Shown one piece after another: positions 25,957 to 34,304 of a DNA stretch of 64,000 nucleotides (its first letter is position 1; every line of letters starts with the position of its first letter). This DNA comes from Pararhizobium sp. Its GTDB lineage: Bacteria > Pseudomonadota > Alphaproteobacteria > Rhizobiales > Rhizobiaceae. The notes below the pieces were generated by a model. That model was given only the letters and a program-made list of their open reading frames with translations. It was not told the DNA's origin and made no database searches. Position numbers and translations under genes: made by a program. The DNA lies in assembly GCA_030655075.1 (NCBI GenBank), contig JAURWE010000024.1:1-64000 (forward strand), given 5' to 3'.

Positions 25957-26431
25957 TGCCAGTTGGCCTGTAAGCCGGGTTCTGTAAGGCTCCGGTCCGA
26001 AGACCGGAACGTGGCAGCCATTCATCTGGGACCGGACTTGCGCCCGGCCTCTTGCAACCCACCCGGATGACCGGCCTGGAAACCGGCTGGAACGCTTGCG
26101 CGCTCCGCGTCATCCCTATTCGGTTTTGCTCCCGGTGGGGTTTGCCGTGCCGCCCCTGTTGCCAGGCGCGCGGTGGGCTCTTACCCCACCCTTTCACCCT
26201 TACCCCGCCAGCTTTGCCGTCCTGCGATCACCCCACGTAAACTGTATACAGTTTCAAAGCGGCCTCACAACTTGGACGAAAAAGCAGGCGGGGCGGTTTC
26301 CTTTCTGTGGCACTTTCCCTGGGGTCGCCCCCGCCGGACGTTATCCGGCACCGTGTTTCCGTGGAGCCCGGACTTTCCTCCCCCCGCAACCTTTCGGTCC
26401 TAGCGGAGAGCGGCTGCCCGGCCAACTGGCA
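25957..26431 (-). ncRNA. rnpB: RNase P RNA (bacterial type A) with enlarged P12
   Basis: This is the catalytic RNA for tRNA 5' maturation. P1 is formed by GCCAGTTGGCC (26430-26420) and GGCCAACTGGC (25968-25958), a perfect 11-bp helix. The universal core segment GAGGAAAGTCCGGGCTCC and the 3' core ACAGAACCCGGCTTAC form P4. The conserved GGTAAGGGTGAAAGGGTG is also present. The P12 arm is long, about 90 nt at 26203-26292. A T-run (TTTTTAC) follows P1 as terminator. Total length is about 475 nt, longer than the roughly 400 nt usual for the group. Confidence 0.96.
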
Positions 26432-26501
26432 GCGCGTCCATAGCCGACCGCCCCGCCAATGACCAGAGACAATCGACATGCAGGCAGTAACGAGCCTCGA
26501 A

Positions 26502-27692
26502 TCAGCGGAAGTGCACGGCAAAATCGGTGGTGTAAGCCGGTTCATCCAGCCTGCCGTCGAGCAGCACCTTGGCACCCAACCTGCCGATCTCGTCGGAACT
26601 CTTGGCCGCCGCCCCATTGCCGCCGGTCAGCACCGCAACGTTTTCATTGCCGGTATAACCGGCATAGGGATAGCCATGCTTCGTATAGGTCGTCACACAG
26701 GGCATCGAGCTGACGGAAACAGGCTCGATTTCAGGAATGACCCGCCGGAGCATGCGCTCCAGATGCGTCGCCGCCACGGCGTTTGCTTCGCCCCGGAACC
26801 AGGCGCGAATCGCCGTTTCGCCGTGAAGTTCGATGTCGGTGGGGTCTCCCCCGATCTTGATATAGAGCTTTCCATCCGGATACCGCACCGGCGGCACCAT
26901 GTAGAAATGGTCTGCGAGGGTACCCGTCTCGTCGATCAGCGAGGGCATGCCGCTGTATCGCGCCGCATCCTTTTCAGAGATCTCGGCCAGAACGATGGTG
27001 CGGGCCAGCACCACCAGATCGAGCGGCTCGGGAAGCAAATTTTGGGAGACCGAGAAGCCGCCGGCGGCGATCAGCACCTTACCGGCGCTGTAGGTCTCGC
27101 CGTCCTTCGTGATCACCTCGGCATGGTCAGCAAGGGCCGTCACCTTGGCGACTTCGGAGGCGACGACGGTGCCGCCGGCTCTGGTGACGCAAGCAACCTG
27201 CGCCCGCACCAGCTTGCGCGGATCGATATGCCCTGCCCCCTTGGCCTCGAACACGCCGGCCGAACCGGCCGGGAAATGAAACCAGGGAAATTTGTCAGTC
27301 ATTTCTACATGGCTGTGCAATGGCGCATCGACGCCGAGGCGGTCGCGCACGGCCATGATCGGGGAGAGATAATCGTGCGGTCCGCCAGGCAGCGGCCCCG
27401 CCATCAGGCAGCCGGTCTCGCTGTAGAAGCCTATGCCGCTCTGGTCTTCGATGGCGCGGTAGCGCGCGATCGAGCGGTTGGCCAGCAGAGCCCAGTCGGC
27501 ATTTCCATCGATCGTCCGCGTCACGCGGCCGCTGTCGTAGTGGCTGGAAAAGACACCCTCGTGATCGGCCCGGTTGTTGGGTTCATCCGGACCGATCAAA
27601 GCGATATTGGACGTCTTCAGGGTCAGATGCCGCGCTGCTGCGGCCCCCATCATGCCCTTGCCGACGACGATGAAATCGAAACTCTTGTCCAT
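26502..27692 (-). CDS. FAD-dependent oxidoreductase (DAO/sarcosine-oxidase-like)
   Basis: This is a 396-residue member of the DAO flavoprotein family, probably a monomeric amine or N-methyl amino-acid oxidase. The N-terminal FDFIVVGKGMMGAAAARHL is the FAD Rossmann motif with Lys in place of the usual second-position small residue. A C-terminal GNENVAVLTGGNGAAAKSSDEIG fits the second FAD contact. The middle carries GKVLIAAGGFS. It has no signal peptide and ends about 70 bp before rnpB on the same strand. The substrate cannot be read from the sequence. Confidence 0.8.
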   Translation of the reverse strand: MDKSFDFIVVGKGMMGAAAARHLTLKTSNIALIGPDEPNNRADHEGVFSSHYDSGRVTRTIDGNADWALLANRSIARYRAIEDQSGIGFYSETGCLMAGPLPGGPHDYLSPIMAVRDRLGVDAPLHSHVEMTDKFPWFHFPAGSAGVFEAKGAGHIDPRKLVRAQVACVTRAGGTVVASEVAKVTALADHAEVITKDGETYSAGKVLIAAGGFSVSQNLLPEPLDLVVLARTIVLAEISEKDAARYSGMPSLIDETGTLADHFYMVPPVRYPDGKLYIKIGGDPTDIELHGETAIRAWFRGEANAVAATHLERMLRRVIPEIEPVSVSSMPCVTTYTKHGYPYAGYTGNENVAVLTGGNGAAAKSSDEIGRLGAKVLLDGRLDEPAYTTDFAVHFR

Positions 27693-27813
27693 GCTGCCAG
27701 CCTCATTTGTCCCGGCTGGCTTGTACCACGAACAGTCGAAATTTCACACGAGCCGGCCTTCAAAAAGGGCAGGAAAACCGTGCTTCCCGGCCCAAACTCC
27801 GATGTGCGTTTCA

Positions 27814-28413
27814 TCAATTAATGAACCCCTGCACCTTGCCGCAATAGCGCTTCGACAACGGGTTCATCCGGCGTGCGCCGTGACCGGCGTTGTAGCGCAG
27901 GATCGTGCCGCAGGTCGTGCCGCCCGACAGCTTGTGGGCGCCGGCGAGATATTTCATGCCGAACTTGATGTTGGTTTCCGGATCGTAGAGCCCCTTGGAG
28001 GAGCCGCTGTAGCCCATCATCCGCGCTGTCGCCGGTTTGATCTGCATCAGCCCGATTTCACCGGCAGACCCGCGTGCCTTGGCGTTGAAATTGCTTTCCA
28101 CCCGGATCACCGCATGGGCAAGATCGACAGGAACACCGTAAGCGGACGCATAGCTGGTGATCAGGCCCGTATAGCCGGACCGCAGTGCCGGCGCGGCGTA
28201 ACCGCTCGACCGCTTCACCGTCTTCAGCGGCTTGATGATCTTTGCAGGTTCCTTGTCCGTCTTCGGCTGGAACAGGAAGGTCTGCTTCCTCGGTAGTTCC
28301 TTGGTCTGCTTCCTGGAAACGTCCTTGGTCGTTTCCTTGGCAAAGGACGTTTCCACCCCGACGAAAGACATGCAGAGGCATGCCGCGACCGCAGCAATAA
28401 GAGCTGTTCTCAT
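27814..28413 (-). CDS. Secreted SLT-domain lytic transglycosylase
   Basis: This 199-residue exported protein has a signal peptide (MRTALIAAVAACLCMSFVG...SFA). A Lys-rich linker with imperfect TKELPRKQT repeats follows. The SLT lysozyme-like domain shows the catalytic Glu in AVIRVESNFN, the motif GSAGEIGLMQIKPATA and ILRYNAGHGARR. It should cleave MurNAc-GlcNAc bonds with anhydro product formation in the periplasm. The small size suggests a specialised enzyme, for example for assembling an envelope apparatus. It is monocistronic in appearance, and a hairpin lies upstream at 28448-28466. Confidence 0.88.
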   Translation of the reverse strand: MRTALIAAVAACLCMSFVGVETSFAKETTKDVSRKQTKELPRKQTFLFQPKTDKEPAKIIKPLKTVKRSSGYAAPALRSGYTGLITSYASAYGVPVDLAHAVIRVESNFNAKARGSAGEIGLMQIKPATARMMGYSGSSKGLYDPETNIKFGMKYLAGAHKLSGGTTCGTILRYNAGHGARRMNPLSKRYCGKVQGFIN

Positions 28414-28447
28414 GTAAATTGGATTCTCCGGTAGTCGGGAAGGAAAA

Positions 28448-28466
28448 GACGGGCGCCCCGCCCGTC
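28448..28466 (-). terminator. Hairpin between amidase and SLT gene
   Basis: GACGGGC/GCCCGTC is a 7-bp stem with a 5-nt loop. On the minus strand it is followed by TTTTCCTTCC, so it may terminate the djlA-like/amidase transcript about 180 bp after the amidase stop codon. Confidence 0.5.
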
Positions 28467-28647
28467 GGATCAGTGGTTCTTCTTCCCGGTTATTTCGCTT
28501 GGCAGGAGGCTGGGTTCCCCCGAAATTTCCTGCAGTTCAATGACCCGGAAATGATCCTTGCAATCTGTTGATCATGTGGCAGTGCAATAAAGTTCTGTGA
28601 AAGGGTGATATATTCGCGTGACCTGAAATGAAATCCAGGTGCGGATT

Positions 28648-29421
28648 TCAGGCGAAAGCGGCAAGCCCCAAAAGCAATCTGTGAAGCGTGTCGATGGTCG
28701 AAATATCGGCCACGCCATCGACCTTCTGCTGGCGGAAATGGCGCTGGAAAGCCGCCACGTCACCTTCGGTTTTTTCGCAGAAATTCCCCGTAATATCAGT
28801 GCCGTAGCCATAGAGAGACAACATCGACTGCAGGGCCTCGATCGGCTGGCCGCTGTCGCCCCGCTGAAAGAAGCGGCCACCGCCGACCGGCGCCGGCTGG
28901 ATCCAGTGTCCGACCCCTTGCGAATGGAGGTGGCCCCAGGGGAATTTTTCACCCGGATCAACCTTGCGAATGGGGGCCACATCGCTGTGCGCCAAGACCC
29001 GTTCAGGGGCGATCGACCAGCGATCGCCACAATTTCGACACAATTCAACGACCGCCGCGATCTGTTTTTCCGGAAAATCCGGCAGTCCGCCGGGGTGTCC
29101 GGCATTGGCGATCTCGATGCCGATCGAGTGCGAATTGATGTCGGTCTCGCCCTTCCAGACACTGCGGCCCGCATGCCAGGCGCGGCGGTGTTCCGGCACC
29201 AGTTGGTCGACCCGTCCGTCCTCGTGGACGAAATAATGGCTGGAAACCTGACTTTCGTCGGCACAGAGCCAGGCAAGTGCCCCCTCTGCGGTCGGCATGC
29301 CGGTATAATGCAGGATGATCATATCCGGCCCGGCAACACCCAGACGTTCGCCGTGATTGGGAGATGGCACGACAGTGGCCCGCAGGAAATCGGGTGTGAA
29401 AGCGCAGGCAGGACCGCTCAT
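28648..29421 (-). CDS. N-acetylmuramoyl-L-alanine amidase (Amidase_2, AmiD/AmpD type)
   Basis: This is a 257-residue zinc amidase that cleaves the lactyl-amide bond between MurNAc and L-Ala. The zinc and catalytic residues are seen in IILHYTGM (first His), RRAWHAGRS and LAHSDVAP (last His with Asp). The C-terminus (about 185-250) is a PG_binding_1-like helical repeat, ALQSMLSLYGYGTD...VAAFQRHFRQ. No signal peptide is apparent, so a cytosolic recycling role (anhydro-muropeptides) is possible; AmiD-like export cannot be excluded. Its ATG overlaps the preceding DnaJ-protein stop by 4 bp. Confidence 0.88.
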   Translation of the reverse strand: MSGPACAFTPDFLRATVVPSPNHGERLGVAGPDMIILHYTGMPTAEGALAWLCADESQVSSHYFVHEDGRVDQLVPEHRRAWHAGRSVWKGETDINSHSIGIEIANAGHPGGLPDFPEKQIAAVVELCRNCGDRWSIAPERVLAHSDVAPIRKVDPGEKFPWGHLHSQGVGHWIQPAPVGGGRFFQRGDSGQPIEALQSMLSLYGYGTDITGNFCEKTEGDVAAFQRHFRQQKVDGVADISTIDTLHRLLLGLAAFA

Positions 29422-30125
29422 GCGGCGCGGCGCTCTTTCTCGATGGCCTCGTAGGCGGCATTCAGCGCTGCCATGCGGTCATTGGCGAGGCCATGGAATT
29501 CTTCCGGCACGCCGCGCGCGATCAGCCTGTCCGGGTGATGCTCGGACACGAGCACGCGGTACTGCTTGCGGATCGTCGGGAAATCGTCCTTCGGCGACAC
29601 GCCCAGCACCTTGTAGGGATCGCGGCCGCCCGAATGCACATGGCGGGCCATGATCTGCTGGAAGCGCTCGTCCTCGATCTGGAAAATCTCGGCAACGCGC
29701 GTCAGGAAGGCCATCTCGGCCTCATGGATCGCGCCGTCGGCCTTGGCGATGTGGAACAGCCCGTCGACGATATCCTCAAGCATCGGGCAGTTCTGGTCGC
29801 AGGACGCGCAGAGACCCGCCATCTTTTCGGCATAGGCCTCATAGCCTGCGACGTCCTGGCGGGCGAGATTGTAGAGCCGGGCGACGTTGCGGGCCTGATC
29901 GTCGGGAAACTTGAAGATGTCCTTGAAGGCATCGACCTCGGCGGTCGTGACGATGCCGTCGGCCTTCGCCATCTTGGCCGAAAGCGCGATGATGGCGACC
30001 GAAAAGGCGACCTTGCGCCGGGTCTCCGGGTCGCCCTCGAACAATGTGCGCAGCGCCTCGACCGCGCCCGAAAGCGCGTTGTTGGCCGCCGTCATCATTC
30101 CGAGCAGTGCATCCCAAACCGACAT
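29418..30125 (-). CDS. TerB-DnaJ co-chaperone (DjlA-like)
   Basis: The 235-residue protein combines a TerB-like helical domain (about residues 45-150, including KMAKADGIVTTAEVDAF and AKADGAIHEAEMAFL) with a C-terminal J domain (about 168-233). The J domain starts DPYKVLGVSP and has the essential HPD in SEHHPDRL. DjlA proteins regulate DnaK activity at the membrane; a clear N-terminal membrane anchor is not visible here. It overlaps the amidase gene by 4 bp, so the two are translationally coupled. Confidence 0.88.
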   Translation of the reverse strand: MSVWDALLGMMTAANNALSGAVEALRTLFEGDPETRRKVAFSVAIIALSAKMAKADGIVTTAEVDAFKDIFKFPDDQARNVARLYNLARQDVAGYEAYAEKMAGLCASCDQNCPMLEDIVDGLFHIAKADGAIHEAEMAFLTRVAEIFQIEDERFQQIMARHVHSGGRDPYKVLGVSPKDDFPTIRKQYRVLVSEHHPDRLIARGVPEEFHGLANDRMAALNAAYEAIEKERRAA

Positions 30126-30358
30126 AGGCCGACAGCTTTCCGTGTTTGCCGTTTCAAACTGCCAGCATGACCCATTATCAACGGCAAAAGCAAGGCTCGA
30201 TACCCCCCGATGACAAAATTTTGATGGCCCTCACTAATTTGGTTTCGGACCCGCATGTCTGCCCCACATGACCCGCAGTGATCTTTGGATCAGCGAATTG
30301 AATTGGACGCGCACCGCCGCCCGGTGCAACGAGGAGGCCACGTTTCCAAGGACCCTCG

Positions 30359-31234
30359 ATGAACAGCAAAAGCAATCCGCAGGCCGTCGGCATGATACTC
30401 GGCCTGATCGGCGTGACCATTTTCGGCGCGACGCTACCGATGACCCGTATCGCGCTGCAGGAATTCTCCCCGCTATTCATCACGTTCTGCCGCGCAGCCA
30501 TCGCCGCCATTGCCGCAGCCGCCGGGCTTTTGATCTTCCGCAAGCGCTGGCCGTCCGGCCATATCCGCATGCTGTTTGCCGCCGGCATCTGCGTCGTCTA
30601 CGGCTTTCCGGTGTTTTCCTCCGTCGCCATGCAGACCATTCCGGCCAGCCACGGTGGCGTCGTGCTCGGCGTGCTGCCGCTCCTGACCTCGATCTTCGCC
30701 GCCCTCGTCGATGGCGAACGGCCGGGCCCGGCCTTCTGGCTCTACGGCCTTGCCGGTGCGGCCCTGGTCGTTTTCTTTTCCGTCCGCGACGGCGGCTTTC
30801 ACATCCAGACCGGCGATATCTGGCTGTTCATGGCGGCGATTTCCGCCTCGCTCGGCTATGTGCTTCTGGCCAAGGTCTCGCGGTTCCTTTCCGGCTGGGA
30901 AGCCATCGCCTGGGTTCTGGTCATCCTGGCGCCGGTGTCGCTGGCCGGCACGCTCCTGGTCATCAGGAGTGGCATCGCCGCGCCGGGCCCGGCCGAATAC
31001 GCAGCACTCGCCTATCTCAGCCTCATGTCGATGTTCGGCGGCTTTATCTTCTGGAACGCCGGGCTTGCACTTGGCGGCATCGCCCGGGTGGCGCAGGTGC
31101 AACTGTTGCAGAGTTTCGTGACCCTCGCCGTCTCGGCGACGCTGCTCGGCGAAATCGTCACCCTGCCGACTGTGCTCTTCGCCATGGCCGTCGCCACCAT
31201 CGTCTGGCTCGGCCGCAAGGCGCGCATCGCCTGA
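30359..31234 (+). CDS. EamA/DMT-family transporter
   Basis: This is a 291-residue inner-membrane protein with about ten hydrophobic segments arranged as two EamA repeats (about 12-140 and 150-288). AAGGACC lies just upstream of the ATG. Typical sequence includes IFGATLPMTRIALQEFSPLF and the second-repeat AAISASLGYVLLAKVS. Such proteins export metabolites or amino acids; the substrate is unknown. It is divergent from the DnaJ gene and is followed by pfp on the same strand about 115 bp on. Confidence 0.88.
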   Translation: MNSKSNPQAVGMILGLIGVTIFGATLPMTRIALQEFSPLFITFCRAAIAAIAAAAGLLIFRKRWPSGHIRMLFAAGICVVYGFPVFSSVAMQTIPASHGGVVLGVLPLLTSIFAALVDGERPGPAFWLYGLAGAALVVFFSVRDGGFHIQTGDIWLFMAAISASLGYVLLAKVSRFLSGWEAIAWVLVILAPVSLAGTLLVIRSGIAAPGPAEYAALAYLSLMSMFGGFIFWNAGLALGGIARVAQVQLLQSFVTLAVSATLLGEIVTLPTVLFAMAVATIVWLGRKARIA

Positions 31235-31304
31235 GCCTCGCAACTCGTCAAAATTTTATTCCGTGTCATTCAATTTAGGCTCATCTTAAGCTAGAGAGAC
31301 CGAA

Positions 31305-31331
31305 CCCGGTTAACGGGGCCCGGATAACGGG
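31305..31331 (+). promoter_or_regulatory. Tandem near-palindromic 13-mers upstream of pfp
   Basis: CCCGGTTAACGGG (31305-31317) and CCCGGATAACGGG (31319-31331) are direct repeats with a 14-bp period, each close to palindromic. They lie just upstream of the GGGAGAG ribosome-binding site of pfp, in the probable leader or promoter. An operator or a leader hairpin are both possible. Confidence 0.4.
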
Positions 31332-31350
31332 CATGATAGGGAGAGAGCTT

Positions 31351-32565
31351 ATGGCAAAACAGAAAGTTGCAATGCTGACCGCAGGCGGGCTCGCCCCGTG
31401 CCTGTCCTCCGCCGTCGGCGGGCTGATCGAGCGCTACACCGACGTGGCGCCAGATATCGAGCTGTTTGCCTACCGCTCCGGCTATCACGGCCTGCTTCTC
31501 GGCAACCGCATCGAGATCACCCGCGAGATGCGCGACAATGCCCATATCCTCCACCGCCACGGCGGCTCGCCGATCGGCAACAGCCGCGTCAAGCTGACCA
31601 ATGCCGCCGACTGTGCCAAGCGGGGCCTTGTCAAGGAAGGCGAGAACCCATTGCGGGTTGCAGCCGAACGTCTGGCCAATGACGGCGTCACCATTCTCCA
31701 CACGATCGGCGGCGACGATACCAACACGACGGCAGCCGACCTTGCCGCCTATCTCGGCGCCAACGGCTACGACCTGACCGTCGTCGGCATGCCGAAGACG
31801 GTCGACAATGACGTCGTGCCGATCCGCCAGACGCTCGGCGCCTGGACCGCCGCCGAATATGGCGCGAAATTCTTCGACAATGTCAGCAACGAACAGAGCG
31901 CCGCGCCCCGCTCGCTGATCATCCACGAGGTCATGGGCCGCCACTGCGGCTGGCTGACGGCGGCGACCGCGCGCGCCTACATGCAGAAAACCAAAGAAAC
32001 CGAATTCGTCGACGGCTTTATGATGGATGCCCAGATGAAGAGCATCGACGGGCTCTACCTGCCGGAAATCAGCTTCGATCTCGAAGCCGAGGCCGAACGG
32101 CTGCGCACCGTCATGGACAAAAACGGCTATGTGACGCTGTTCATCAGCGAAGGCGCCTGCCTCGACGCCATCGTCGCCGAGCGCGAAGCCTCGGGCGAAG
32201 CGGTCAAGCGCGACGCCTTCGGCCATGTGAAGATCGACACGATCAATGTCGGCGGCTGGTTCGCCAAACAGTTCGCCAACCTGCTCGGCGCCGAGCGCGC
32301 CATGGTGCAGAAGTCGGGCTATTATGCCCGCTCCGCCCCGGCCAACCGTGACGACCTGCGCCTCATCCAGGGCATGGTGGATCTCGCCGTCGAAAGCGCG
32401 CTCGCCAAGGTCTCCGGCGTCACCGGCCATGACGAAGGCCAGGGCGGCAAGCTGCGCACCATCGAATTCCCCCGCATCAAGGGCGGAAAACACTTCGATC
32501 CCTCGGCAAAATGGTTCGGCGAGGTCATGGATGTGATCGGCCAGAAATACCACGAAGTCGGGTAA
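31351..32565 (+). CDS. pfp: Pyrophosphate--fructose 6-phosphate 1-phosphotransferase
   Basis: This PfkA-fold enzyme reversibly phosphorylates fructose 6-phosphate with PPi instead of ATP. The ATG at 31351 follows GGGAGAG and gives 404 residues. GGDD at residues 120-123 (ATP enzymes have GGDG) together with PKTVDND at 148-154 (ATP enzymes have GTIDND) is the PPi-dependent signature. The substrate-binding IIHEVMGRHCGWLTA and the C-terminal KVSGVTGHDEGQGG are also present. In rhizobia, which mainly use the Entner-Doudoroff route, such an enzyme would probably serve gluconeogenesis or polysaccharide precursor supply. Confidence 0.93.
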   Translation: MAKQKVAMLTAGGLAPCLSSAVGGLIERYTDVAPDIELFAYRSGYHGLLLGNRIEITREMRDNAHILHRHGGSPIGNSRVKLTNAADCAKRGLVKEGENPLRVAAERLANDGVTILHTIGGDDTNTTAADLAAYLGANGYDLTVVGMPKTVDNDVVPIRQTLGAWTAAEYGAKFFDNVSNEQSAAPRSLIIHEVMGRHCGWLTAATARAYMQKTKETEFVDGFMMDAQMKSIDGLYLPEISFDLEAEAERLRTVMDKNGYVTLFISEGACLDAIVAEREASGEAVKRDAFGHVKIDTINVGGWFAKQFANLLGAERAMVQKSGYYARSAPANRDDLRLIQGMVDLAVESALAKVSGVTGHDEGQGGKLRTIEFPRIKGGKHFDPSAKWFGEVMDVIGQKYHEVG

Positions 32566-32639
32566 TAATTCGGCTTGACGGCTTCGGTAAGCGATGGCTT
32601 GCTCCCCTGCAGCCCCCATCACACACCGGAGCCGTCTTA

Positions 32640-33272
32640 ATGTCGATCGAACACTGGCTGGCCTTCGTCGCCGCCTCCGCCATTCTTCTGGCCATTCCCG
32701 GCCCGACCATCCTGCTCGTCATCGCCTATGCGCTCGGCCACGGCCGCAAGGCGGCCGGCGCGACGGTGGCCGGCGTTGCGCTCGGCGATTTTACCGCCAT
32801 GACCGCCTCGATGCTTGGCCTCGGCGCCCTTCTGGCCACCTCGGCGGCGATCTTCACCGTGCTCAAATGGGTCGGCGCCGTCTATCTCATCTGGCTCGGC
32901 ATCAAGCTGTGGCGCGCGCCCATAGGTGGTCTTGGCGCTGACGGCAGCGCGGCCCCGGTGGAGCGGCCGCGAAAGATCTTCCTGCACACCTATGCGGTGA
33001 CCGCGCTCAACCCGAAAAGCATCCTGTTCTTCGTCGCCTTCCTGCCGCAGTTTCTCGATCTGTCGCGGCCGCTGCTGTCGCAGATGCTGATTTTCGAGAC
33101 CACCTTTCTGATGCTGGCGACGATCAATGCCGCCGGTTACGCCCTGCTTGCATCGCTCGCCCGCGACACGATCCGCAAGCCGAAAGTCCAGAAAATCGTC
33201 AACCGCACCGGTGGTTCGCTGCTGGTCGGCGCCGGCCTCGTCACTGCAGGCTTGCGCGGCACGCACGGCTGA
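32640..33272 (+). CDS. LysE/RhtB-family amino-acid exporter
   Basis: This 210-residue polytopic protein has about six membrane segments, starting MSIEHWLAFVAASAILLAIP. The family signature LLAIPGPTILLVIAYALGHGRKAA and the later TAVTALNPKSILFFVAFLPQF match the RhtB/LysE group, which exports threonine, homoserine lactones, lysine and similar solutes. The in-frame extension upstream overlaps pfp and is non-coding. It follows pfp by 74 bp on the same strand, but functional linkage is uncertain. Confidence 0.9.
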   Translation: MSIEHWLAFVAASAILLAIPGPTILLVIAYALGHGRKAAGATVAGVALGDFTAMTASMLGLGALLATSAAIFTVLKWVGAVYLIWLGIKLWRAPIGGLGADGSAAPVERPRKIFLHTYAVTALNPKSILFFVAFLPQFLDLSRPLLSQMLIFETTFLMLATINAAGYALLASLARDTIRKPKVQKIVNRTGGSLLVGAGLVTAGLRGTHG

Positions 33273-33388
33273 TCAAGCGGATGCGGGTTGCGACGCATGG
33301 CTTGTTAAGGTAAACGGAAGCCCTGCCAGGCGGTTAACGCCGGTGATTTGCGGGGGGCGGTTAAGCCTCACAGCACGAAGGCGACAGC

Positions 33389-34300
33389 ATGACGAAGTTT
33401 GGTTTTTCCTTTTCACGCCAGGCGCTTGCGGCCGTTTCGCTGATCGCCTTGACAGCCGTCGCGGGATGCGAAACCTCCCAGCAGACCGCCCGCAAGGAAG
33501 AGTTCAAACCAGCCCAGGCCGTCGTTCCCGTCACCAAGCCTGACGAAAAAACAGCCGCTCTCGTCACACCATCCACCGAAAATGCGGGCGCGACCGTTGC
33601 CGCTCTCAGCGAACAGGGCAAGGCGACCGGCGCCGAAAGCGCCATTGCCCTTGCCACCCAGACCGGCACGCCGATCCCGCAGGCCAAGCCTGCGCTCGAT
33701 GCCCAGACGGCGGCAACGACGATCGAGGTTACCGAGGCCGTGATGAGCATGCCGGCCGGCGAAAAGCCGGTGCAGGCCTCCATGACCTTCATGGAATCCG
33801 ATTTCGATTCCGGCGAGCCGGTGGGTCTGGAAACGCTGGTGGCCAAGGAAATGATCGTTCCGATCCCCAAGCCGCAGCTTGTCGCCGTCGCCTACAACAA
33901 GACCACAGAGGTCGTCTCCTCTTTGCTCGGTCTCGAAGACAAACCGACCAGCTCGCGCCCGGAACTCGACCGGCTGATCAAGCATTACGCCGATCTCAAC
34001 GGCATTCCCGAAGAGCTGGTCCACCGCGTCGTCAAGCGCGAAAGCACCTACAATCCGCGTGCCTACAGCAAGGGCAATTACGGCCTGATGCAGATCCGCT
34101 ACAACACCGCCAAGGGCCTTGGTTACCAAGGCACGCCGGAAGGCCTGTTCGACGCCGAAACCAACCTGAAATATGCCACCAAATATTTGCGTGGCGCCTG
34201 GCTGGTGGCCGACAACAAGAATGACGGCGCCGTGCGGCTCTATGCCAGCGGCTATTATTACCATGCCAAGAAAAAGGGCATGCTGGATCTGGTGCAGTAA
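33389..34300 (+). CDS. Lipoprotein lytic transglycosylase (SLT)
   Basis: This is a 303-residue exported lipoprotein. The signal ends in the lipobox VAGCETSQ, with Cys at about residue 27. A 150-residue low-complexity Ala/Thr/Glu-rich stretch precedes an SLT domain (about 190-300) with the catalytic Glu in RVVKRESTYNPRA and GNYGLMQIRYNTAKGLGY. It should attack peptidoglycan from the outer-membrane side. Two GGCGGTTAA direct repeats (33329 and 33356) lie just upstream of the start. Confidence 0.88.
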   Translation: MTKFGFSFSRQALAAVSLIALTAVAGCETSQQTARKEEFKPAQAVVPVTKPDEKTAALVTPSTENAGATVAALSEQGKATGAESAIALATQTGTPIPQAKPALDAQTAATTIEVTEAVMSMPAGEKPVQASMTFMESDFDSGEPVGLETLVAKEMIVPIPKPQLVAVAYNKTTEVVSSLLGLEDKPTSSRPELDRLIKHYADLNGIPEELVHRVVKRESTYNPRAYSKGNYGLMQIRYNTAKGLGYQGTPEGLFDAETNLKYATKYLRGAWLVADNKNDGAVRLYASGYYYHAKKKGMLDLVQ

Positions 34301-34304
34301 GCGC

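Noticed and set aside
26228..26617. Minus-strand 129-codon frame over rnpB and the downstream FAD gene end
   Set aside because: The DNA is the RNase P RNA core and arms; the frame is fortuitous.
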